From NCBI RefSeq assembly GCF_008329645.1, contig NZ_CP043474.1, forward strand, positions 5,270,001-5,334,000: a DNA stretch of 64,000 nucleotides. The letters are read 5' to 3'. Made by a program: the position numbers and the translations under genes. The stretch is from Mycolicibacterium grossiae. GTDB taxonomy: Bacteria > Actinomycetota > Actinomycetes > Mycobacteriales > Mycobacteriaceae. Shown here piece after piece: positions 34,185 to 43,151 of this stretch (positions are counted from its first letter, which is position 1; each line of letters starts with the position of its first letter). The notes beneath the pieces are model-generated. The model made no database searches and was not told where the DNA came from. It saw only the letters and a list, made by a program, of their open reading frames with translations.

Positions 34185-36110
34185 TCAGGATCGAGCGGAT
34201 TGCAAGTCGTACACCGTCGTTCCGCCGACGTCGGACTTGGTGAACGTCGATTCGACCCAGGCGGTGATGTCCGCGGCACTGCCGTCGCGGTGGCCGCCGA
34301 AGCCACCCCGGTCCGAGGCGAGGAAGTACCGCACCTGGCCGTCGGCGACGTACTGCTGGAACTGCGCCAGCGTCGGCGACGGATCCCCGCCGGTGAAGCC
34401 ACCGATCGCCATCAGCGAGTCGCCGGTCTTCAGCTCGAGGTCGCTCACCTGCATGGAGCCGATCGCCGCGGCGGCCCACCGGGTGCCCGCCTCCCTGATC
34501 AGCGCCTCCAGCTCGGGGCTGTCGACGTGCCCGAACGGTCCGCCGCCACCGGGCCCCCTGTCGCCGCCGGGGCCATCACCCCCCGGCCCGGGACCGAAGC
34601 CGAAGCCACCGGCCTTGGCCGGGCCGGACGTCGCGACCGGACCGCTCTTCTGGCCGATCGCGGTCTCCAGCGAGTACGCCGCCGTGGCGCCGACGCCGAA
34701 CAGGCAGGCCAGCACAGCCAGCACGACCGTCGCCCGGCCGGCGCGTGCCGCACCGACGGCCAGGGCCACCGCGAGCAGCACCGAGCCCACCAGCAGGACC
34801 CAGCGCAGCGCCGGCCACCACTCCGGCGTGCGGCCCAGCAGCACGAACGCCCACACGCCGGTACCGGCGAGCAGCGCCGCCAGGACGATGCGCACGGCCA
34901 CCCGGGACCGGCGGCGCCACAGCTCGGCGACGGTCATCCCGACGAGCGCGGCGATCGCCGGGGCCAGCGCCACCGCGTAGTACGGGTGCACGGTGCCGTC
35001 CATGAAGCTGAACACTGCCGCGGTCACCAGCAGCCAGCCGCCCCACAGCAGCAGGCTCGCGCGCTGCAGGTCGGTGCGCGCCGCGCGCCACGTTGCCCAG
35101 GCCAGCACCACCAGCCCGACCAACGCGACCGGCAGCAGCCAGGACGACTCGGTGCCGAACGACGGGCCGAACATGCGGCCGATACCGGGGCTGCCGCCGA
35201 AGAACACGTTGCCTCCCGGGGGCCCGTCACCGCCGCCCGGGCCGCCACCGCGCGGGCCGCCGCCACCGGGCCCGCCGCCGCCGACGATGCGTTGCACGCC
35301 GTTGTAGCCCAACGCCAGTTGCAGCAGGCTGTTGTCCGTCGACCCGGCGATGTAGGGCCGCGAGTTCGCCGGCCACAGGCTGACCAGCGCGACGTACCAG
35401 CCCGCCGACACGACGATCGCGACGCCACCGGCCAGCAACGCGCCGAGGCGGCGCCACAGCGACGTCGGCGCCGCCACCAGGAACGCGAGAGCGAAGCCGG
35501 GCACCGGCAGGAACGCCTGCAGCATCTTGGTGAGGAACGCGAAGCCGACGACGACGCCGGTCAGCGCCATCCACCGGTAGCTGCCGTTCTCGATCGCCCG
35601 CACCGTGCAGTACGCCGCGACGACGAGCAGGAACACCAGCAGCGCATCGGGATTGTCGTAGCGGAACATCAGCGTCGCCACCGGCGTCAGCGCCAGCACG
35701 ATGCCGGCGAGCAGCGCGGCACCCGATCCGCTGGTGCGCTTGACCGTGGCGTAGAGCACCGCGACGGCGCCGACGCCGAGCAGCGCCTGGGGCAGCAGCA
35801 GCGTGAACTCGTTGAAGCCGAACAGCCTGCCGGACAGGCCCATCAGCCACATCGCGGCAGGCGGCTTGTCGACGGTGATGGCGTTGCCGGCGTCGAGCGA
35901 GCCGAACAGCCAAGCCTTCCAGCTCTGCGTGCCTGCCTGGGCGGCCGCCGCGTAGTAGCTGTTGGCCCACCCGTTGGAGCCGAGCCCCCACAGGTAGAGC
36001 AGCGCGGTGCCGGCGAGCAGGGCCAGCAGCCCCGGGCGGGCCCAGCGCGGGTCGGCCGGACGCTCCGGCGCCGCCACGTCGCGGGTCTGGGGTGCTGCGG
36101 TGACGGTCAC
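34185..36110 (-). CDS. GT39-type polyprenyl-phosphate-dependent glycosyltransferase
   Basis: 641 aa, about 11-13 membrane helices, ArnT/PMT-like (GT-C fold). The first loop carries the acidic SLDAGNAITVDKPP, equivalent to the catalytic DxD/DKPP region, and MFRYDNPDALLVF follows. A Gly/Pro-rich loop (about 275-300) and a second one (about 525-555) lie outside the membrane, then a soluble C-terminal domain (LEALIREAGTRWAAAAIG, GDSLMAIGGFTGGDP). It presumably moves a sugar from a polyprenyl-phosphate carrier to an envelope acceptor. GTG 36110 overlaps the GT2-GtrA stop (GTGA). Confidence 0.88.
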   Translation of the reverse strand: MTVTAAPQTRDVAAPERPADPRWARPGLLALLAGTALLYLWGLGSNGWANSYYAAAAQAGTQSWKAWLFGSLDAGNAITVDKPPAAMWLMGLSGRLFGFNEFTLLLPQALLGVGAVAVLYATVKRTSGSGAALLAGIVLALTPVATLMFRYDNPDALLVFLLVVAAYCTVRAIENGSYRWMALTGVVVGFAFLTKMLQAFLPVPGFALAFLVAAPTSLWRRLGALLAGGVAIVVSAGWYVALVSLWPANSRPYIAGSTDNSLLQLALGYNGVQRIVGGGGPGGGGPRGGGPGGGDGPPGGNVFFGGSPGIGRMFGPSFGTESSWLLPVALVGLVVLAWATWRAARTDLQRASLLLWGGWLLVTAAVFSFMDGTVHPYYAVALAPAIAALVGMTVAELWRRRSRVAVRIVLAALLAGTGVWAFVLLGRTPEWWPALRWVLLVGSVLLAVALAVGAARAGRATVVLAVLACLFGVGATAAYSLETAIGQKSGPVATSGPAKAGGFGFGPGPGGDGPGGDRGPGGGGPFGHVDSPELEALIREAGTRWAAAAIGSMQVSDLELKTGDSLMAIGGFTGGDPSPTLAQFQQYVADGQVRYFLASDRGGFGGHRDGSAADITAWVESTFTKSDVGGTTVYDLQSARS

Positions 36111-37372
36111 TGGTGTCCTTCTTCGGTGATCGAGCGGGAGCGCCGCGGGTGGAACACCCAGCCGCGGAGCAGGACGAACCGGACGGCCGTGGCGATCAGG
36201 TTCGCGAGGACCAGCACGGTGACTTCGAGCAGCCGGTGCGGCTGGTCGACGACGGCGTGCAGGCCGGCGAGCGCGCCGCTGGTGATGGCGAGCGCGATGC
36301 CGAAGACGATGAGGCCCTCGACGTGGTGGCGCGCGACGTTGCCGGCGACGCCGAACGTGAAGCGCCGGTTGGCGGCCGTGTTGCCGATGGCCGTGACCAG
36401 CAGGGCCACCAGGTTCGCCGCCTGGGCGCCGATGGCACCGTGCAGCAGCATGAACAGGATGAGATACGCGACGGTGGAGGCGACCCCGACCGCGGCGAAG
36501 CGCACCACCTGGCGGAACAGCGACCGCGGCGCGGCCTGCGACGGCCCGAGCTGGGCGGCGATGACGTTCACCGGGATCGAGCCCTTGGCGAAGCCGCGCA
36601 GCAGCCGTCCGACACCCTTGAGGTCGGCGATGGCGGTGGCGACGATGTCGACGCGGCTGTCGGGGTCGTCGACCCAGTCGACGGGCACCTCGTGGATGCG
36701 CAGTCCGCTGCGCTCGGCGAGCACCAGCAGCTCGGTGTCGAAGAACCACCCGGTGTCCGAGACGTGCGGCAGCAGCTCGCGCGCCACGTCGGACCGGATC
36801 GCCTTGAAGCCGCACTGCGCGTCGGAGAAGCCGGCCGACAGCGTCGACCGCAAAATGAGGTTGTAGCAGCGCGAGATGAATTCGCGCTTGGCGCCGCGCA
36901 CCACGCGCGAGCCCCGGCTCAGCCGGGTGCCGATCGCGAGGTCGGAGTGCCCCGAGATGAGCGGGGCCACCAGCGGCGCCAGTGCGGCGAGGTCGGTGGA
37001 CAGGTCGACGTCCATGTAGGCCAGGACCTCGGCGTCGGACTGTGACCACACCTCGTGCAGGGCGCGGCCGCGGCCCTTCTGCTCGAGGCGCACGTAGCGG
37101 ACGTCCTCGAGGTCGGCGGCCACCCGGGCGGCGACCGCCGGGGTGGCGTCGACGCTGGCGTTGTCGGCGATCGTGATCCGCACGGGGTACGGGAACGTCT
37201 CCCGCAGGTGGCGGTGCAGCCGGCGCACGGAGTCCGCGAGCGCGACCTCCTCGTTGTAGACGGGGATGACCACGTCCAGCACGGGGACGCCACGCGCGGC
37301 AGCGGCCCGCGCGGCATTGGGGCGAGATGCGAAGCGAGGCAAGGGTTCCTGCCGTAGGTCGATGTCGGTCAT
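36107..37372 (-). CDS. GT2 polyprenyl-phosphate glycosyltransferase fused to GtrA
   Basis: 421 aa. The N-terminal GT-A domain (about 28-270) has VVIPVYNEEVAL, ADNASVDATP and the metal motif YMDVDLSTD, as in dolichyl-phosphate sugar synthases. The C-terminal GtrA domain (about 290-415) has four helices (VRFAAVGVASTVAYLILFML). It likely makes and flips the polyprenyl-phosphate-linked sugar used by the two neighbouring GT39 enzymes. Coupled to the downstream GT39 gene. Confidence 0.88.
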   Translation of the reverse strand: MTDIDLRQEPLPRFASRPNAARAAAARGVPVLDVVIPVYNEEVALADSVRRLHRHLRETFPYPVRITIADNASVDATPAVAARVAADLEDVRYVRLEQKGRGRALHEVWSQSDAEVLAYMDVDLSTDLAALAPLVAPLISGHSDLAIGTRLSRGSRVVRGAKREFISRCYNLILRSTLSAGFSDAQCGFKAIRSDVARELLPHVSDTGWFFDTELLVLAERSGLRIHEVPVDWVDDPDSRVDIVATAIADLKGVGRLLRGFAKGSIPVNVIAAQLGPSQAAPRSLFRQVVRFAAVGVASTVAYLILFMLLHGAIGAQAANLVALLVTAIGNTAANRRFTFGVAGNVARHHVEGLIVFGIALAITSGALAGLHAVVDQPHRLLEVTVLVLANLIATAVRFVLLRGWVFHPRRSRSITEEGHQ

Positions 37373-37434
37373 GTCTCCATCGTCGTTCGGTGCGTTGTGG
37401 CAGCCGTGGGCGTCGGCTATGCGCCTGCTATGAG

Positions 37435-39363
37435 TCACGCGATCGGTGCCGCGGTGAGGTCGTAGACGACGGTGCGGTCGACGATCGTCGGCGCGTAGTG
37501 GGTCTCGACCCAGGCGGCGATGTCCTTGGCCTCGCGGCTGCCGCCGGTGTCGTGACCGCCGAAGCCGCCCACGAGCGCGCTGCGGATGAAGTAGTGCACC
37601 TGACCGGCTGCGACGTCGCGCTGGAACTCCGCCAGCGTCGGTGCGGGGTCGGTGCCGTTGAAGCCGCCCACCGCCATCACCGGCTCCCGGCTGGCGAGCT
37701 GGTAGCCGGCGGCGTTGTTCGAGCCGACCACCGCCGCGGTCCAGCGGAAGTGGTCGGCGTCGGCCCGAAGCAGTGCGGTCAGGCCGGGGCCGGGTTCCGG
37801 CGAGGACAGCAGCCCGCCGGCGAAGCCGCCGGGGCCCCCGAAGCCACCCGGGCCGCCGCCCGGACCACCCGGACCGCCGAAGCCACCCGGGCCGCCGGGA
37901 CCACCGCCGAAGCCGCGCGCGGGGCCGACCGACGGGATGGCGCCGGAGTGCGGGGTCGCCGCGGTCGACACCGCGTAGGCCGCCGGGGCGGCGAGACAGG
38001 CGACGACGGCCAGCAGCGCCGCGGCCGTCGCGACCCGGCGTGGGAGCCGGCCGGACACCGCGACGAGCACCGTGGCCGCCGCTCCCGCAACGCCGACGGC
38101 CACCGGCAGCCAGGACAGCACCGCGCCGTCTCGCACCAGCAGCACGACGGCCAGCACCGTGGTCACCGCCACCGTGGCCGCCATGGCCACGGTGGCGCGG
38201 ACGTCGGTGCGCCGGCGCCACAGCAGCGTCGCCCCGATGCCGAGCACCGCGCCGAGGGCCGGCGCCAGCGCAACGGTGTAGTAGGCGTGCACGATGCCGT
38301 TGGCGAAGCTGAACACCGCGGCGGTGAGCAGCAGCCAGCCGCCCCACAGGAGCAGTGCGATGCGCTGCTGGTCGGTGCGCGGCGCCCGACGCGTGAGGAT
38401 CAGTCCGGCGACGAGGCAGACCAGCGCCGCGGGAAGCAGCCAGGCGATGTGCGTGCCCATGCCGCTGCCGAACAGCCGGCCCCAGCCGACGTCGAAGTTC
38501 AGGTTGCCGAGGCCGCCGACCTCCTCGCCGGTGAGGCGCCCGATGCCGTTGTAGCCCAGGGCGAGTTCGACGATGCTGTCGTCCTGCGATCCCCCGACGT
38601 AGGGCCGCGATGACGCCGGCCACAGCTCGACCAGGAGCAGGTACCAGCCCGACGAGACGATGAGCGCCGCGGTGGCGCCGGCCAGTCGGCGCAGCCGCGT
38701 CGGCCACGGCGCGGCGGCGGCCAGCAGGTAGACCAGTCCGAACACCGGCAGCACCAGGAACGCCTGCAGCATCTTGGCGAGGAAGGCGACGCCGACGACG
38801 ACGCCGGTGCCGGCCAGCCACCACCGGCTGCTGTCGGGTGCGCACGCCCGCTGCACGAAGTACGCGCCGAGGACGAGCATCAGCACCAGCAGTGCGTCGG
38901 GATTGTTGAACCGGAAGATCAGCGCCGCGGCCGGGGTCAGGGCGAGCACCGCTCCGGCCAGCAGCGCCGCCGGCGGCCCGCTGACCCGACGCACCGCGGC
39001 GTACAGCACCGCCACCGCAGCCACGCCCATGAGCGCCTGCGGTACCAGCACGCTCCAAGAATTCAGCCCGAAGATGCGTGCCGAGACGTCCATCACCCAC
39101 AGCGCGGCCGGTGTCTTGTCGACGGTGATGGCGTTGGACGCGTCGCTCGAACCGAACAGCATCGCCGTCGCGTCCGACGACCCGGCCTGCACGGCGGCGG
39201 AGTAGAACGCATTCGCCCAGCCGCTCGCCGACAGGCCGACCAGGTACAGCGCCGCCGTCGCGGCGAGCAGAACGCCGAGGGCGACCCGCTCCCCCACCGC
39301 CGTCCGCGGCGCTGAGGCGGACGGCGTCTCGGGCGTCGCGGCGCGCGACAGTACGGCGGTCAT
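37435..39363 (-). CDS. Second GT39-type glycosyltransferase
   Basis: 642 aa, paralogue of the gene at 34185 with the same architecture: SSDASNAITVDKTPAALW in the first loop, IFRFNNPDALLVL, a Gly/Phe/Pro-rich extracytoplasmic stretch (about 475-515) and the C-terminal domain ending MAVGGFNGTDPAPTLAEF. K in DKTP replaces the DKPP of the paralogue. Different acceptors or sugars are likely. ATG 39363 is the first of the trio; 23 bp separate it from the kinase stop upstream. Confidence 0.88.
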   Translation of the reverse strand: MTAVLSRAATPETPSASAPRTAVGERVALGVLLAATAALYLVGLSASGWANAFYSAAVQAGSSDATAMLFGSSDASNAITVDKTPAALWVMDVSARIFGLNSWSVLVPQALMGVAAVAVLYAAVRRVSGPPAALLAGAVLALTPAAALIFRFNNPDALLVLMLVLGAYFVQRACAPDSSRWWLAGTGVVVGVAFLAKMLQAFLVLPVFGLVYLLAAAAPWPTRLRRLAGATAALIVSSGWYLLLVELWPASSRPYVGGSQDDSIVELALGYNGIGRLTGEEVGGLGNLNFDVGWGRLFGSGMGTHIAWLLPAALVCLVAGLILTRRAPRTDQQRIALLLWGGWLLLTAAVFSFANGIVHAYYTVALAPALGAVLGIGATLLWRRRTDVRATVAMAATVAVTTVLAVVLLVRDGAVLSWLPVAVGVAGAAATVLVAVSGRLPRRVATAAALLAVVACLAAPAAYAVSTAATPHSGAIPSVGPARGFGGGPGGPGGFGGPGGPGGGPGGFGGPGGFAGGLLSSPEPGPGLTALLRADADHFRWTAAVVGSNNAAGYQLASREPVMAVGGFNGTDPAPTLAEFQRDVAAGQVHYFIRSALVGGFGGHDTGGSREAKDIAAWVETHYAPTIVDRTVVYDLTAAPIA

Positions 39364-39386
39364 CCGTTCGATTCTCGAGCCGGGCC

Positions 39387-41012
39387 CTAGGCGCCCGATT
39401 TGTCCGCCCTGTGCGTCACCTGTGAAAGCGGGCCGCCACGGCGCAGCCGCACGACGAATTCGGTGGTACCCCCGCCGCTGTGCACGGCGATCGTGCCGCC
39501 GTGGGCCCGGACGACCGCCGACACGATGGCGAGCCCGAGACCGGTGCCGCCGTCGCGCCGCGACCGCGACGAGTCCCCGCGCGCAAACCGCTCGAAGATC
39601 TCCGGCTGCAACGCTTCCGGGATGCCCGGCCCGTCGTCGGCGACGGTCAGCACGGCGTCGGCACCGTCGACGGTCAGCGACGTCGTCACCGTGGTGCCCG
39701 CGGGCGTGTGGGTGCGGGCGTTGGCGAGCAGGTTGGCCAACACCTGGTGCAGGCGCGCATCGTCGCCGACGACGACCACCGGGTCCTCGGGCAGGTCGAG
39801 CGACCACGCGTGGTCTGGGCCGGCGACGTGCGCGTCGCTGACGGAGTCCACGACGAGCCGGGACAGGTCGACCGGCTCAGTGATCAGGCCGCGGCCCTCG
39901 TCGAGACGCGCGAGCAGCAGCATGTCCTCGACCAGGTTCGTCATCCGCTGCGTCTCGGACTCCACCCGGCTCATGGCGTGCGCGACGTCGTCGGGCAGCT
40001 CGGCGCGCTTGCGCTGGGCGAGTTCGGTGTATCCGCGGATCGCGGCGAGCGGCGTGCGCAGTTCGTGGCTGGCGTCGGCGACGAACTGCCGCACGCGGGT
40101 CTCGCTGGCGTGCCGCGCCGAGAGCGCCCCGGCGATGCGCGCCAGCATGCGGTTGAGCGCCGACCCCAGCTGCCCCACCTCGGTGTGCGCCCCGGCCGGG
40201 TCGACCGTCACGATCGGCGTCGGCAGGCGCACCTCGCCGCGGTCGAGTTCGAGGTCGGCGACGTCCCGCGCGGCCGCGGCGACGCGCGACAGCGGCGCCA
40301 GCTGGCGGCGGATCACCAGGATGCCGGCGACCGTGGCCGCCAGTAGGGCGGTCACCGCCACGACGCAGAACATGCCGAGCACCCACAGCAGCGTGTCGTC
40401 GACCACCGCGGTGGGCAGCCCCGTGACGATGATCTGCGAGCCGTGCCGCGAGTGCAGGGCGATCACCCGGTAGCGGCCCAGCCCGTCGAGTTCGACCGTG
40501 CGCGGCCGGTGGTCCGGCGGCACCGCGGCCAACTGCTCACTGGCCGTCGCGCTGACCGTGGCGCGTCCGCCCTCGGCGGTGATGACGCCCGCGTCGACCG
40601 CCCCGCCGGGCGACACCACCGCTCCGACGGTCCGGGCCGCCTGCCCGGGTGCGTTCAGGAAACCCGGCCCCGGCCCGCTCTCGGGGTCGAAGCGGCCGCG
40701 GCCGGGTTCGCCGGGATACGGCGACGGCCGATCGCCGCCGGGCGGCCGGAAGTCCGGCGGCAGCGGCGGCAGGTCGAAGATTGCCGCCGAACGCCGTCCC
40801 GCCTCCCCCAATTGCTCGTCGAGCTGGTGGGAGAGGAAGCGCTGCAACGCGAACTCGGTGCCCACGCCGATCGCCGCGCACACCGCCGCCAGCAGCAGCA
40901 CCTGGGTGACGAGCAGCCGGACGCGCAACGACCACGTCCGCGGTGACCGCCACCGGGTGCGGGACCCGGCGCCCTCGGCGTGGTCGGGGTCAGCGTGCGG
41001 GCTTGAGGACAT
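39387..41012 (-). CDS. Sensor histidine kinase (HisKA)
   Basis: 541 aa. Membrane helices at about 30-55 and 207-235 flank an extracytoplasmic sensor with a Pro-rich segment (about 80-122). HAMP, HisKA with H316 in DASHELRTPLAAIRGY, N box NLLANARTHTPAG and G boxes DDGPGIPE and GTGLGLAIVSAVV follow. It overlaps the upstream response regulator by 23 bp and directly precedes the glycosyltransferase trio, so envelope glycosylation may be its output. Confidence 0.93.
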   Translation of the reverse strand: MSSSPHADPDHAEGAGSRTRWRSPRTWSLRVRLLVTQVLLLAAVCAAIGVGTEFALQRFLSHQLDEQLGEAGRRSAAIFDLPPLPPDFRPPGGDRPSPYPGEPGRGRFDPESGPGPGFLNAPGQAARTVGAVVSPGGAVDAGVITAEGGRATVSATASEQLAAVPPDHRPRTVELDGLGRYRVIALHSRHGSQIIVTGLPTAVVDDTLLWVLGMFCVVAVTALLAATVAGILVIRRQLAPLSRVAAAARDVADLELDRGEVRLPTPIVTVDPAGAHTEVGQLGSALNRMLARIAGALSARHASETRVRQFVADASHELRTPLAAIRGYTELAQRKRAELPDDVAHAMSRVESETQRMTNLVEDMLLLARLDEGRGLITEPVDLSRLVVDSVSDAHVAGPDHAWSLDLPEDPVVVVGDDARLHQVLANLLANARTHTPAGTTVTTSLTVDGADAVLTVADDGPGIPEALQPEIFERFARGDSSRSRRDGGTGLGLAIVSAVVRAHGGTIAVHSGGGTTEFVVRLRRGGPLSQVTHRADKSGA

Positions 41013-41733
41013 ACCCCGCGCCCCGCAGGGTGTGGATCATCGGCTCGCGACCGCTGTCGATCTTCTTGCGCAGATAGCTGACGTACAGCTCGACGATGTT
41101 GGACCGTCCGCCGAAGTCGTAGCTCCACACGCGGTCGAGGATCTGCGCCTTGCTCAGCACCCGCTTGGCGTTGCGCATCATGAAGCGCAGCAGCTCGAAT
41201 TCGGTGGCGGTCAACGTGATCGGCTCTCCCGCACGGGTCACCTCGTGGCTGTCCTCGTCGAGCACCAGGTCGCCGACGATCAGCTGGGCGCCGCCGGCTT
41301 CGTCGGCGATGCCGGTGCGACGCAGCAGGGCGCGCAGCCGCAGCACCACCTCCTCGATGCTGAACGGCTTGGTGACGTAGTCGTCGCCGCCCGCGGTCAG
41401 CCCGGCGATGCGGTCCTCCACGGAGTCCTTGGCGGTCAGCAGCAGCAGCGGCAGTCCGGGGATCTGCGTGCGCAACTCCTTGAGGACGTCCAGACCGCTC
41501 ATGTCGGGCAGCATCACGTCGAGCACCACGACGTCGGGCGGCGTCTCGCGCGCCGCCGCGATCGCCGATGCGCCGTCGCCGGCGGTCGTGATGTCCCAGC
41601 CCTCGTAGCGCAGTGCCATGGACACCAGTTCGGCGAGCACGGGCTCGTCGTCGACGACGAGGACGTTGATGGGGCCACCGTCGGCGCGGCGCATGGCGAC
41701 GCGCGCGGGGTCCTGGTCGTGGGCGGTGGTCAC
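40990..41733 (-). CDS. OmpR/PhoB-family response regulator
   Basis: 247 aa. D72 in VVVLDVMLPDMSG is the phosphoacceptor and K lies in YVTKPFS. The winged helix has LTATEFELLRFMMRN and ELYVSYLRKKID. GTG 41733 is preferred because GGAGG lies 8 nt upstream; a longer frame exists but has no site. It is very similar to the regulator at 22141-22908, suggesting duplicated systems. TCACAGC elements in the divergent promoter may be its sites. Confidence 0.93.
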   Translation of the reverse strand: MTTAHDQDPARVAMRRADGGPINVLVVDDEPVLAELVSMALRYEGWDITTAGDGASAIAAARETPPDVVVLDVMLPDMSGLDVLKELRTQIPGLPLLLLTAKDSVEDRIAGLTAGGDDYVTKPFSIEEVVLRLRALLRRTGIADEAGGAQLIVGDLVLDEDSHEVTRAGEPITLTATEFELLRFMMRNAKRVLSKAQILDRVWSYDFGGRSNIVELYVSYLRKKIDSGREPMIHTLRGAGYVLKPAR

Positions 41734-41787
41734 CGCACCATCCTCCACGCGCGCGATGAGGGCGTCCTGTGGCATTCCTATGCGCGG

Positions 41788-41850
41788 GCTGTGAGTACTC
41801 GCGCCCACGGGGTGCCTGCGGTCCTCACAGCGGACGCACACGTTCACAGC
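41788..41850. promoter_or_regulatory. Three TCACAGC elements in divergent promoter
   Basis: GCTGTGA (reverse) at 41788-41794 and TCACAGC at 41825-41831 and 41844-41850, between the response regulator and the small exported protein. The 7-mer equals the reported PhoP half-site, but the forward copies are 19 bp apart rather than 11. Confidence 0.45.
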
Positions 41851-41864
41851 GCACAGTGGTCGAC

Positions 41865-42299
41865 ATGACGACGTGGGGTTGGCGCGGCGCCGCCGCGGCG
41901 GTGGGCATCGCCGTGGCGATCGGGGGGCTCGGCGGGGCCGCGGTGTATGCGGCCACCGACACGGGCGGCGACTGGATGGCGGGGCCACCCCACGATCGCC
42001 CACCGAACCACGCGACACACCTGAGCGGGGGTCAGGACCCGGTCGTGGCGGCTGTGCACGCCGAGTACGTGGTCGCCGGCGCCGCAGGCGGATTCGCCAC
42101 GATGCTGACGCAGACCGGTCGGGTGACCGCCGTGTCACCGACCGGGCTCACCGTGCGCAGCGACGATGGCTACACGCAGGCGTACGTCATGCCGCCCAAC
42201 GCCGCACCGCCGACCTTCGCCACCGGAGACGCCGTCACCGTCCACGCGAAGCGAGACGGGGAGGCCGCAGTGGTGCAAACCCTGCGACCTCCCCGGTGA
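41865..42299 (+). CDS. Small exported protein
   Basis: 144 aa. It has a signal anchor or signal peptide (hydrophobic about 8-33, GAAAAVGIAVAIGGLGGAA) and a soluble domain with GRVTAVSPTGLTVRSDDGYTQAYVMP, resembling DUF5666-like OB-fold repeats. CACAGT is 7 nt before ATG 41865. It is divergent from the response regulator with shared TCACAGC sites, so it is a likely target of that system. Confidence 0.75.
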   Translation: MTTWGWRGAAAAVGIAVAIGGLGGAAVYAATDTGGDWMAGPPHDRPPNHATHLSGGQDPVVAAVHAEYVVAGAAGGFATMLTQTGRVTAVSPTGLTVRSDDGYTQAYVMPPNAAPPTFATGDAVTVHAKRDGEAAVVQTLRPPR

Positions 42300-42328
42300 G
42301 CGTCGGGCTCAGCGCGAACCGAGCAGCG

Positions 42329-42598
42329 TCAGCCCGGCAGACCCTCCTCCTCGGGAGGCAGCGGCGCGGGGCCGGTGATCTCGGGCGCCGCCGACGACGT
42401 GGTCGGCGTGGTGGGCGCGGCGGATTCGGTGCTCGTCTCGCCGGTCGTGGCCTCGGACGTCACGACCGGGCCGGGAGGCGCCGGGTCCGCGGGCTCGGCC
42501 GCACTCGTGGCCATCGTCACACCGCCCATTGCCAGCACGGCGCCGGCACCGGCGGTGGCGGCCAATAGCTTCACCTTCGTGGTCTTCACGGGGATCAC
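42329..42598 (-). CDS. Small exported Pro/Thr-rich peptide (GPAPLPxEEE tail)
   Basis: 89 aa. Signal peptide KVKLLAATAGAGAVLAMGG, then a Pro/Thr/Ser/Ala-rich linker and the tail EITGPAPLPPEEEGLPG. It is a paralogue of the gene at 42690. GTG 42598 opens the frame; GTG 42589 (VKTTKVKLL) has GGAG at better spacing and may be the true start. Function unknown. Confidence 0.7.
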   Translation of the reverse strand: MIPVKTTKVKLLAATAGAGAVLAMGGVTMATSAAEPADPAPPGPVVTSEATTGETSTESAAPTTPTTSSAAPEITGPAPLPPEEEGLPG

Positions 42599-42689
42599 TC
42601 CACATCGTCAACTCGACTACGGGTGTATCGCGGGAAGCGTCATCGCCCCCGCACCCGGGTAGCCGATCTCTCAGATCGTGAAACACCCG

Positions 42690-42956
42690 CTATTTCGCGG
42701 CTTCCTCCTCCGAGGGCAGCGGCGCCGGGCCCTTGATCGCCGGCACGGCCTCCTCGACCGCCGGCGCCTTCGGCGGCGTGGCCTCGGTACTGGTCGCGCC
42801 GATCGTCATCGTCGTGCTCTTCACCGCATCGGCGTGGCCGCTCTCGGCCGTGGTCGCCACGTTCATCGCGCCGATCGCGACCACCGCGGCACCACCGGCG
42901 ATCGCCGCGGCGAGCTTCACCTGCCGCCGCGCCCGTCCCATCTGACGTGTCGTCAT
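42690..42956 (-). CDS. Small exported peptide, paralogue (GPAPLPxEEE tail)
   Basis: 88 aa. Basic N-terminus RQMGRARRQVK, hydrophobic signal LAAAIAGGAAVVAIGA, a Thr/Ala/Pro linker and the tail AIKGPAPLPSEEEAAK. ATG 42956 is preceded by AGGGGTT. Its sister lies 91 bp downstream in the same direction. The conserved tail is the only strongly shared block outside the signal peptide. Confidence 0.72.
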   Translation of the reverse strand: MTTRQMGRARRQVKLAAAIAGGAAVVAIGAMNVATTAESGHADAVKSTTMTIGATSTEATPPKAPAVEEAVPAIKGPAPLPSEEEAAK

Positions 42957-43112
42957 CCTCAACCCCTGTGTCCCGCTCCACCGTCCACTCCCGCCCGCGG
43001 GGTGTGACGTGCTGCCAGTGAACGCTCCGAAGCTGTGCGGACCCTTCGAGCGCGCTACCAGTTCGCGGCATGCCGGTTCGGGCCGCTCGCGGCCGTATCG
43101 CCCGCCATCTCC

Positions 43113-43118
43113 TACCCT
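43113..43118 (+). promoter_or_regulatory. -10 box of opp leader
   Basis: TACCCT, 6 nt before ATG 43125 of an 8-codon leader ORF. Confidence 0.4.
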
Positions 43119-43124
43119 GTCGGC

Positions 43125-43151
43125 ATGCGACCGGCGAACGAGGCGACGTGA
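43125..43151 (+). CDS. Leaderless 8-codon leader ORF of opp operon
   Basis: It encodes MRPANEAT. ATG 43125 follows the TACCCT -10 box directly, and its TGA (43149-43151) overlaps the oppB GTG at 43148. The arrangement equals that of the cysD leader. GAGG inside the leader also offers oppB a weak ribosome-binding site. Confidence 0.45.
   Translation: MRPANEAT

Noticed and set aside
30714..36866. 2050-codon open frame on the plus strand across cysNC to GtrA
   Set aside because: It is antisense to six well-supported genes; long antisense frames are expected at this GC content.
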